DNA of 64,000 nucleotides, taken from Schaalia hyovaginalis (GTDB lineage: Bacteria > Actinomycetota > Actinomycetes > Actinomycetales > Actinomycetaceae). Under the pieces are notes generated by a model. That model had not been told where the DNA came from. It made no database searches and saw only the letters and a list, made by a program, of their open reading frames with translations. The translations under genes and the position numbers were made by a program. Location: positions 992,001 through 1,056,000 of the forward strand of contig NZ_JACHMK010000001.1 in the NCBI RefSeq assembly GCF_014208035.1, given 5' to 3'. Positions 17,871 to 26,715 of the stretch are shown here, piece by piece. Numbering within the stretch: position 1 is the stretch's first letter; each line of letters starts with the position of its first letter.

Positions 17871-18018
17871 ATAGCCACCGCGCGGGAGGCGGTGAAGACG
17901 AAAACCGCTCCCCGCGCGATCGGAGGAGGTGATAGCTCAGATCACGGCCCGAAGCGGCGATGCGTTCGGGCATTCGATTCGCGGGCGAAGGAGCCCGCCG
18001 ACTTCCTCTGGAGGAAAC
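17871..18018 (+). ncRNA. structured hpf leader (three hairpins), raiA-RNA-like position
   Basis: The leader can fold into three successive hairpins. The first pairs 17879-17893 with 17904-17918, 13 of 15 positions, around a 10-nt loop. The second is GCCCGAA (17947-17953) with TTCGGGC (17965-17971). The third is GCGGGC (17981-17986) with GCCCGC (17993-17998). The GGAGGAA ribosome-binding site follows at 18010-18016. There is no U-tract, so these are not simple terminators. The location between comF and hpf is where raiA-motif RNAs are reported in Actinobacteria and Firmicutes. Membership in that class is not proven; a cis-acting element for hpf is the alternative. Confidence 0.45.
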
Positions 18019-18672
18019 ATGGACATCACTGTCGTCGCGCGCAATGCGGAGATCCACCCGAACTTCCGCGCCTACGTCGAAGAGAAGGTCTCGAAAGTCA
18101 CCCAGTTCTACCCCCGCGCTCAGCGGGTGGACGTCGAACTCACCCACGAGCGGAACCCCCGCCAAGCCGACACCGCGGAGCGCATTGAGCTGACCGTCTA
18201 CGGCAAGGGGCCGATCATCCGCGCTGAAGCGGAGTCCGCCGACCGCTACGCAGCCGTTGACATCGCTGCGGGCAAGCTCTTCGAACGTCTGCGCCGCATG
18301 CGCGACCGCGACAAGGATCACCGTCGGCGCTACCCCCGCGACATCGAGGACGTCGAACTCCTCGAAGAGGTCGCCCTCGACGGCGGGGCCCCCGAAGAGG
18401 CCCCTCCCGCCCCCGCGTCGCTGCGCTCCGCAGAAGACCTCAAGGTCGGCGAAGCCCGCGAGGAACAGCTCGGGGACTCGCCGATCATCGTGCGGCAGAA
18501 GGTCCATGAAGCCGAACCCATGAGCGTCGACGAGGCCCTCGACCAGATGGAGATGGTCGGGCACCCCTTCTTCCTCTTCATCGACAAGGAGACGATGCAG
18601 CCCTGCGTCGTCTACCACCGCCACGGCTGGACCTACGGCGTCCTCAGGCTCAACACGACGATCAAGGCCTGA
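18019..18672 (+). CDS. hpf: long-form ribosome hibernation promoting factor
   Basis: A 217-aa long HPF. The N-terminal S30AE/YfiA domain (MDITVVARNAEIHPNFRAYV to about residue 110) binds the 30S decoding region. A charged linker rich in Glu, Pro and Arg follows. The C-terminal dimerisation domain (MSVDEALDQMEMVGHPFFLF, then YGVLRLN near the end) allows 100S dimers in stationary phase. The ATG at 18019 is chosen for the GGAGGAA 2 nt upstream and the family N-terminus; an earlier in-frame ATG at 17929 falls within the hairpin leader. A strong hairpin terminator follows. Confidence 0.95.
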   Translation: MDITVVARNAEIHPNFRAYVEEKVSKVTQFYPRAQRVDVELTHERNPRQADTAERIELTVYGKGPIIRAEAESADRYAAVDIAAGKLFERLRRMRDRDKDHRRRYPRDIEDVELLEEVALDGGAPEEAPPAPASLRSAEDLKVGEAREEQLGDSPIIVRQKVHEAEPMSVDEALDQMEMVGHPFFLFIDKETMQPCVVYHRHGWTYGVLRLNTTIKA

Positions 18673-18692
18673 ACCCCTCGTCCGCTGAGCCC

Positions 18693-18726
18693 AAGGGCCC
18701 GCCGGAGCGCTCTCCGGCGGGCCCTT
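18693..18726 (+). terminator. terminator after hpf
   Basis: A perfect 15-bp stem pairs 18693-18707 (AAGGGCCCGCCGGAG) with 18712-18726 around a CGCT loop. The T-tract is short (TT), as often in high-GC actinobacteria. Confidence 0.8.
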
Positions 18727-18881
18727 GAGTGCGGGGATCCCCCTCCTCGCCTCCGGAAGTTAGGCGAATGAGACGAGTCGCGCCCGCGTCAGGTCGAGTC
18801 CGGGCCGCGAACTCCGTAAACTGAACGGGTGCGCGCCACGCGCACGGGGCCCTCGCCCCGATTCAACCCACAGGAGTCCTC

Positions 18882-21764
<2,883 letters not shown>

Positions 21765-21798
21765 GCATCTTCGTGAACGCGCGCGGCGGCGCGGCGCG

Positions 21799-22275
21799 CT
21801 AGGCGATTTCGAGGGCGGTGGTCATCCATCGCCCTCGAAACGCCTCGAGGCGCAGAGCGACGGCGTAGGAGCGCTGCGGGCCGCGCACCACGACCGCGGA
21901 CTCCGCGACGCCCGGTGCGATTTCATCGCTCCGCCAGGCCGAGGGGAAGCAGGAGCGCCGTGAACGCCCCGTCGAGGCCGAGTCGAGGCGGAGGTGCTTG
22001 AGCGCCGCGTACAGGGAGGGCATCATCCAGCGTTCCAGCTGGCGCCTGTCGCGCATCCCGAGCAGGGACTCGACGATCGCCCGGGCGAGGCCCGCCGACC
22101 ACGTCGACGCGTCCGGGACGTCGGGGTCGAGCCGACCGCCCTCGGATCGGGAGTCGAGCCACAGCCTCATGTCGGCGAGCTCGGTCGCGGAGACGTCCTG
22201 GGTCATGTCCCAGCGGAAGGTGCGCCTGGTCTGAGTGAAGCGATCGAGGGATCGCGCGCGGGAAGGGCCGCTCAT
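21799..22275 (-). CDS. Rv3235-family protein (DUF6459)
   Basis: A 158-aa protein whose layout and position next to secA fit the Rv3235 family. The C-terminal half carries the family core: a segment around SLYAALKHLRLD, then VVVRGPQRSYAVALRLEAF and the end GRWMTTALEIA. There is no membrane segment. The function is unknown. The ATG at 22275 overlaps the stop of the LysM gene as ATGA, so it is translated in concert with it. In other actinobacteria the same pair occurs near secA, suggesting a link to secretion or the cell wall, which is inference. Confidence 0.75.
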   Translation of the reverse strand: MSGPSRARSLDRFTQTRRTFRWDMTQDVSATELADMRLWLDSRSEGGRLDPDVPDASTWSAGLARAIVESLLGMRDRRQLERWMMPSLYAALKHLRLDSASTGRSRRSCFPSAWRSDEIAPGVAESAVVVRGPQRSYAVALRLEAFRGRWMTTALEIA

Positions 22276-23159
22276 TTCGACTCCTGGGGAAGAAGAAGGG
22301 TCTGTCCGGGGCGGATGAGATTCGGGTCGGAACCGATGGCATCGGCATTGAGCGCGTAGATCGCGCGCCAGGTCTCGTCGATCGTCGCCGCGTTGGCCCC
22401 GGGAGGCAGCTGGGCGCGCGCGATCTCCCACAGGCTGTCGCCGGGCAAGACGATGCGGGTGGGCGCGGCGGGGGATCCCTCTTCGGAGTCGGGGGATCCC
22501 TCCTCGGGGTTGAGGGCGCCCCGCCCGGCCGTGGGACGCCGTTCGTCCGTGGGCCTCCCCTCGCCCCCGGAGGGCGCCGGGGGAGTGCGCGTCCCCGACG
22601 GGGCAGGGGCAGATGCGGGGGCGGAATCCGGGCGCGCAGCGGGGGCGGCGCTCGACTGCGAGCCGGCGCTCATCTCGGAGTCGTGCGCTGCCCCGGAGTC
22701 GCGGGCCCGAGCGTCTGCGGAGTCGCTCGCCTCCCAGATCCACGTGAGTGATGCGGGATCCGCAGGCGCCGGCTCCTTCCGGGGCTCCGCGCCAGCTGCG
22801 CCCATCCCCAGGCCCAGGGCGCTCGCCCCGATCGCTGAAGAGGCGAGGGAGCGGGAGATGATCCTTCGGGCCCGTCCGGTTCCGCATGCCCTCGCCGCCC
22901 TCAGGAGGCCCCTTCGGGCGCGCTCGGGAAGCGCATGCGCCTGGGACAGCAGGGCCGCGATCGCCCACAGCGCATTCCAGGCCAGGACGACCGCTCCGAC
23001 GAGCGCCAGGAGGAACGCGAGGGCGAGCTCGGGGCGGGCATAGGAGATCAGGGGCCGGACCCAGTGCGCCCCGAGGAGGAGGACTGCGGCTCCGGCGCCC
23101 CCGAGCACCGCGGTCGCGGCGGCGATCCTCAGGTCGCGAGATCGATCAGTCGGCATCAT
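22272..23159 (-). CDS. membrane-anchored LysM-domain protein
   Basis: A 295-aa membrane protein. The N-terminal ~75 residues hold two hydrophobic helices (AAATAVLGGAGAAVLLLGAH and ALAFLLALVGAVVLAWNALW), and a third hydrophobic stretch (SSAIGASALGLGMGAAGA) follows near residue 115. A long proline/alanine/serine-rich low-complexity linker leads to a C-terminal LysM domain (VLPGDSLWEIARAQLPPG, then IRPGQTLLLPQE), which binds N-acetylglucosamine in peptidoglycan. The topology puts LysM outside. It probably tethers the membrane to the wall. Its stop overlaps the next start, coupling it to the Rv3235-family gene. Confidence 0.85.
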   Translation of the reverse strand: MMPTDRSRDLRIAAATAVLGGAGAAVLLLGAHWVRPLISYARPELALAFLLALVGAVVLAWNALWAIAALLSQAHALPERARRGLLRAARACGTGRARRIISRSLASSAIGASALGLGMGAAGAEPRKEPAPADPASLTWIWEASDSADARARDSGAAHDSEMSAGSQSSAAPAARPDSAPASAPAPSGTRTPPAPSGGEGRPTDERRPTAGRGALNPEEGSPDSEEGSPAAPTRIVLPGDSLWEIARAQLPPGANAATIDETWRAIYALNADAIGSDPNLIRPGQTLLLPQESK

Positions 23160-23190
23160 ATCGCCTCTTTTGCTGCATTAACGTATCGGA

Positions 23191-23228
23191 ACGAATCGGT
23201 TCGTATCACTTAGTGTGAATCAGGATTC
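23191..23228. promoter_or_regulatory. cluster of three inverted repeats between divergent genes
   Basis: Within this short AT-rich stretch are ACGAA-N4-TTCGT (23191-23204, perfect 5-bp arms), TCAC-N5-GTGA (23206-23218) and GAATC-AG-GATTC (23217-23228). They lie between the LysM gene and the divergent hypothetical gene. They look like operators, but no regulator can be named. Confidence 0.5.
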
Positions 23229-23279
23229 GTCGACTGTCAATAGCCGCCCGGAAGGTCTTCTCAGTGGCACTCTGTACCC

Positions 23280-23846
23280 GTGGACCTCGACCTCTTCCTG
23301 CGCTCCCTAGAATCCGAGTTCGACGCGCGACGGCGCGCCGATGCCGATGCCCTGGTCGATGAACTCGCGCAGGCCGAGCGCGTCGCCCTCGCCCTCGCCG
23401 ATCGGATCGCCGCGCGCGAAGGCGAGGCCCTGCGCGTCATCGTGCGCGGAGGCGAACCCCTCGAAGGCCTGCTCGTGCGCGCGCGGAAGGGCTGGATCCT
23501 CCTTCGCGACGATCTCGGGGACGCGCTGATCCCCCTGAGCGCGATCGTCGCGGCGAGCCCCCTCGGGATGAGCGCGGACTGCTCGCGCGCGACCGCGGGC
23601 ATCGCGATCTCCTCCGTCCTGCGCGCGCTCGCGAACGAGAGGATGCCGGTCGTCGTCGACCACGACGCCGGACGCCACGCGGGAGTGATCCTAGGCGTCT
23701 TCGCCGATCACTTCGACATGGAGGCCAACGCCCCCGAGACCGTCATCGACTCGCGCGATCGGAGTCCGGGCGGCCGCTTCGGCCTCGCCCACAGCGGGAT
23801 CAGGTACGTGCGGACCGCGGGGGTGAGGAGCTACATCGACATGTGA
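23280..23846 (+). CDS. hypothetical protein, 188 aa
   Basis: I do not recognise a named family. The first ~55 residues are a charged alanine-rich helix (ARRRADADALVDELAQAERV), possibly a coiled coil. A compact beta-rich body follows, with LRVIVRGGEPLEGLLVRARK, GWILLRDDLGDALIPLSAIV and IRYVRTAGVRSYIDM at the end. There are no cysteine clusters, signal peptide or membrane helices. The body resembles a small beta-barrel, which is only an impression. The GTG at 23280 is supported by CACTCT 6 nt upstream, a possible leaderless -10. It is divergent from the LysM gene and convergent with the small HTH gene. Confidence 0.65.
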   Translation: MDLDLFLRSLESEFDARRRADADALVDELAQAERVALALADRIAAREGEALRVIVRGGEPLEGLLVRARKGWILLRDDLGDALIPLSAIVAASPLGMSADCSRATAGIAISSVLRALANERMPVVVDHDAGRHAGVILGVFADHFDMEANAPETVIDSRDRSPGGRFGLAHSGIRYVRTAGVRSYIDM

Positions 23847-23868
23847 GCCCGCGAGACGGGCCCGTCTC

Positions 23869-24081
23869 TCAGACCGAGAGGTTCTCCTCGATCCGTGAGC
23901 GCGTCGCGGCGTACTGGTCCTCGATGTACTTCTCGAGAGCGGACTCCTCGACGCGCCACACCTTCTTGCCGCCCACCTGAATCGCGGGCAGCTCCCCCGA
24001 GGAGACGAGCGAACGAGTCGCCGACATCGTGAGGTTCAGCGTCTCGGCGACATCGGCCAGGGTGAGGAATCGAGGGCTCAT
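23869..24081 (-). CDS. small helix-turn-helix protein (BldC/excisionase-like)
   Basis: A 70-aa protein that is almost entirely a MerR-like winged helix-turn-helix: FLTLADVAETLNLTMSATRS, LVSSGELPAIQVGGKKVWRV, then EESALEKYIEDQY. This is the fold of BldC and excisionase/AlpA proteins. BldC-type proteins bind direct repeats cooperatively and repress developmental genes in Streptomyces; the target here is unknown. GATAAT lies 6 nt before the ATG, so the message is probably leaderless. The palindrome ACTTCG-T-CGAAGT at 24096-24108 sits just upstream of that -10. The divergent neighbour is the SAF-domain gene. Confidence 0.85.
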   Translation of the reverse strand: MSPRFLTLADVAETLNLTMSATRSLVSSGELPAIQVGGKKVWRVEESALEKYIEDQYAATRSRIEENLSV

Positions 24082-24087
24082 GATCCG

Positions 24088-24108
24088 ATTATCCCACTTC
24101 GTCGAAGT
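24088..24108 (-). promoter_or_regulatory. leaderless -10 and palindromic operator of the HTH gene
   Basis: On the minus strand GATAAT (24093-24088) ends 6 nt before the ATG. A perfect 6-1-6 palindrome (ACTTCG-T-CGAAGT, 24096-24108) fills the region between -10 and -35. This is an operator position suited to repression, perhaps autoregulation. Confidence 0.55.
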
Positions 24109-24225
24109 CCGCGCCGTATGGGCGCGTTGGGTGTGGATGGTGCGCGTTCGCCCCGATCGAGCCTACCGGGAATTCACGTTGTGGAATGTCGGCGCGAGGC
24201 GCGCATTTCGATCAATATTGACCCC

Positions 24226-24855
24226 GTGAGAACTCGAAGAAGCGTTCTGCGCGTATCCGCACCGCGCCGACTGCGGCGCGACCCGCGATTCCTCGGCGGC
24301 ATTGCACTGATCGCCCTGTCCGTTCTCGCCTGCGCATGGCTCGTCGCCGATGCGCGCGCCGGCGAGGCCGTGTACCGGACGACGAGGGCGATCGCGATCG
24401 GCGAGAGGCTCGACGAAACGAACATCGAGATCGTCGACGCCCGGACCGAATCGAGCGCCTACGTCCTCGAGGGCGCCTTGCCCGACGGCGCCCTCGCCGC
24501 GCACTCGATGGGGGCTCAGGAGCTCCTCGCGGAATCGGCGGTCACCACGGAAGCGGATTCGCGCACGCGCAGACTCGTCATCGCGGTCGCCGAGGGCCTG
24601 CCCTCGAGCGCCTCACCCGGGGATGCGCTCGAGCTGTGGTCCCTGCCGGTCGATGAGCGTCACGAGGAGGGGCGCCCCGGATCCGTCAGGATCGCCGCCT
24701 CCGTCACACTCGTGAAGATCCTCGAGTCCGACTCGTCATTGACGAGGAGCGCTTCGAGGATCGAAGTCCTCGTCGAATCCTCGGATCTGCCGAATGTGCT
24801 CGACGCCATGAGCGGTCGGGGAGTCCTCGCAGCCGTGCCGATCGGTCCGGCATGA
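24226..24855 (+). CDS. SAF-domain membrane protein (CpaB/RcpC-like)
   Basis: A 209-aa protein with a basic N-terminus, one membrane helix (FLGGIALIALSVLACAWLVA, about residues 24-43) and a SAF domain right after it (TTRAIAIGERLDETNIEIVD). SAF domains occur in CpaB/RcpC proteins of Tad pili and in antifreeze-like and flagellar P-ring chaperones. No other pilus genes are in the window. The GTG at 24226 has CAATAT 7 nt upstream, a leaderless arrangement; longer in-frame starts would add an unlikely tail. The stop overlaps the next start by 4 nt (ATGA), so it is coupled to the CpaE-like gene. Confidence 0.8.
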   Translation: MRTRRSVLRVSAPRRLRRDPRFLGGIALIALSVLACAWLVADARAGEAVYRTTRAIAIGERLDETNIEIVDARTESSAYVLEGALPDGALAAHSMGAQELLAESAVTTEADSRTRRLVIAVAEGLPSSASPGDALELWSLPVDERHEEGRPGSVRIAASVTLVKILESDSSLTRSASRIEVLVESSDLPNVLDAMSGRGVLAAVPIGPA

Positions 24856-26171
24856 GCCCGCGGCACTCCGTGGCCCTCCTCGCCGATCCCGAGGACGAGG
24901 GCCGCATCGTTCAAGCCGTCGACGCGCGGGCCGATCTGAAGGTGGTGCGCAGATGCGCGGACCTTCCCGAAGTCCGAGCGGCAGTACGGGCCGGAATCGC
25001 CGACCTCGTCGTTCTTCGCGCGGCCGAGCCCGACCTCGACGCCCTCGTGATCGAAGAGCTCCGCATCGGCGGAGCCGGTGTCGTCCTGCTCGTCGATGCG
25101 TCGACTCGGGCGCAGGCGCGCAGCCTGGGAGCCGACGCGCTCGCGCTAAAGGACGACGCCGAAGGGATCGTCGAGGCGCTGGAGGCCCGCATTCGCGGTG
25201 GGATCGGCCTGGTGACGAGTGATTCCATGCCGCCCGACCCCTTCGAAGAAGCCGCATGCCCGGCGCGCGACCTCGGCTCTGACGCCGGACTCGGCCCTGA
25301 TGCCCCGCCTTCGGACAAGGCCGGGACGGAAGGGCCGCAGGGGAGGATCGTGGCCGTATGGGGAACCTCGGGCGCGCCGGGGCGCTCAACGCTCGCCCTC
25401 GGAATCGCTCACGCGCTCGCCGAAGACTCTCCGACGATCCTCATCGACGGCGATCTGAGGAATCCCTCCCTCGCGCACATGGCCGGGATCCCCGTCGATT
25501 CCTCCGGCATCGCCGCGCTTTCCCGCGCCGCCCTGCGCGGGGCCCTCGACGGCCTCGGCCTCGAGGGCGCGCTGACCCCCTATACGGATCATCTTTCGAT
25601 ACTCACCGGATTGACCACCCCTCACAGGTGGAGGGAGGTCGGGCCCGCCGCCCTCGACGCGATCGTCACGGCGGCCGCGCGCATGAGCCCCTGGGTGGTC
25701 GTCGATCTCGCGGCGGTGAGCCTCGACGAAGTGGCCGATGAGACCCGGCAGATCGGCGACCGGGACGACACGACCGCCGCGATCCTTCGGCGGGCCGACG
25801 AGATCCTCTGCGTGGCGAGGGCGGACGTCCTCGGGATCTCACGTCTCGCGCACGCTCTCGCGTGGTTCGAGGAACTGGGCGCCTCGGCGCAGCCGCGCAT
25901 CGTGATCAACAGGGTCGACTCGGCGGCGACGGGTCCCAGGCCCTCCGGCGCGATCGGGGCGGCGCTGCAGGCGATCATCCCGGGGCGCAGCGCGCACCTG
26001 ATCCCCGAGGACGCAATGGTCGCGAAGGGGCTCCTCAAAGGGCGCAGCGTTGTCGCGGCCTCTCCGAAGTCCCCCGCGGCGCAGGCGCTGTCCGATGCGG
26101 CGCGAAGCCTCGGAGGGGCGGGGGCGCGTGCTCCGCGGGGAACACGTCGTGGCCGGCGTGTGAAACACTAG
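24852..26171 (+). CDS. CpaE/MinD-like ATPase-fold protein
   Basis: A 439-aa protein with an N-terminal receiver-like region (about residues 1-125), a low-complexity linker, and a MinD/ParA-type P-loop domain from about residue 165. The P-loop reads GTSGAPGRST (171-180), so arginine 178 replaces the usual Walker A lysine. A typical ParA switch segment, TILIDGDLRNPSLAHMAG, follows. In Tad systems CpaE positions the secretion machine. The deviant P-loop is recurrent in actinobacterial homologues as I recall; whether it hydrolyses ATP is uncertain. The ATG overlaps the SAF gene stop. Confidence 0.8.
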   Translation: MSPRHSVALLADPEDEGRIVQAVDARADLKVVRRCADLPEVRAAVRAGIADLVVLRAAEPDLDALVIEELRIGGAGVVLLVDASTRAQARSLGADALALKDDAEGIVEALEARIRGGIGLVTSDSMPPDPFEEAACPARDLGSDAGLGPDAPPSDKAGTEGPQGRIVAVWGTSGAPGRSTLALGIAHALAEDSPTILIDGDLRNPSLAHMAGIPVDSSGIAALSRAALRGALDGLGLEGALTPYTDHLSILTGLTTPHRWREVGPAALDAIVTAAARMSPWVVVDLAAVSLDEVADETRQIGDRDDTTAAILRRADEILCVARADVLGISRLAHALAWFEELGASAQPRIVINRVDSAATGPRPSGAIGAALQAIIPGRSAHLIPEDAMVAKGLLKGRSVVAASPKSPAAQALSDAARSLGGAGARAPRGTRRGRRVKH

Positions 26172-26175
26172 GGGC

Positions 26176-26637
26176 ATGCGCGTCTACCTTCCGCTCCTCC
26201 CTTCTGAACTCCTCGACGACTCCCCCCGTCCGCGCAGCGGCTTCACCGTCGTTGCGCCGGCTGACTGCGATCGTGAGGGCGTGGAGGTCCTCGAGGACGA
26301 TGCCCAGACCGAGGCGGCCCTTCTCGCGCTCTCGCTCATGCGTGAAGAGGAGGGCGAGAGGCCGCTGCGCATGGTGGTCGCCCAGGACGTCAACGCGCCG
26401 CAGCCGAAGGGGGAGGGGGTCGTGGAGGCCGGCGACTTCGCGATCGTCTGGGATGCGGTCGCCGCGATCCTCTCCGATGAGCCTGAGGCTGCGCCTGCCG
26501 TACGACGAGTCCTCGACGCCGAGGAGCAGGATGAGGCGGACGCCGCCGTCGCCGATCTCTGGGAGTTCTCCCTCGGCTGGTACGACGTCTCCGAGCGTGA
26601 ATCGATGGCTCGCTTCATCGCCCGGTCCCTCTCCTGA
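26176..26637 (+). CDS. DUF6912-family protein
   Basis: A 153-aa soluble acidic protein beginning MRVYLPLLPSELL, the typical start of DUF6912. The middle contains DDAQTEAALLALSLMREEEG and a hydrophobic strand RMVVAQDV. The C-terminal part ends with a conserved helix around WYDVSERESMARFIA. The function is unknown. It begins 4 nt after the CpaE-like gene. AACACT lies 6 nt before the ATG, so an additional leaderless promoter is possible. The 3' end runs into a 16-bp tandem repeat that also contains its stop codon. Confidence 0.75.
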   Translation: MRVYLPLLPSELLDDSPRPRSGFTVVAPADCDREGVEVLEDDAQTEAALLALSLMREEEGERPLRMVVAQDVNAPQPKGEGVVEAGDFAIVWDAVAAILSDEPEAAPAVRRVLDAEEQDEADAAVADLWEFSLGWYDVSERESMARFIARSLS

Positions 26638-26694
26638 GCGGATCCTCTTCTGACCGCTCCCCCTCCTGATCAGCCCTTCTCCTGAGCGGGTCCG
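26631..26694. repeat. four degenerate 16-bp tandem units
   Basis: Units begin exactly every 16 bp at 26631, 26647, 26663 and 26679. The consensus is CTCCTGAGCGGNTCCT; the first and fourth share CTCCTGAGCGG exactly, and the second and third differ at two to four positions. A weaker fifth unit may start at 26695. The array begins inside the DUF6912 coding end and fills the gap to sbcC. Each unit carries TGA, and the 16-bp period places stops in all three forward frames. Confidence 0.65.
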
Positions 26695-26715
26695 TTCCCG
26701 ACCCGGCCGGCGCCC

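Noticed and set aside
23191..23204. LexA (SOS) box
   Set aside because: The arms read CGAA-N4-TTCG, whereas the actinobacterial box is CGAAC-N4-GTTCG; spacing and outer bases do not fit.
24171..24210. Additional SigR promoter from GGAAT motifs
   Set aside because: Neither GGAAT in this stretch is followed by GTT at 18 or 19 nt.
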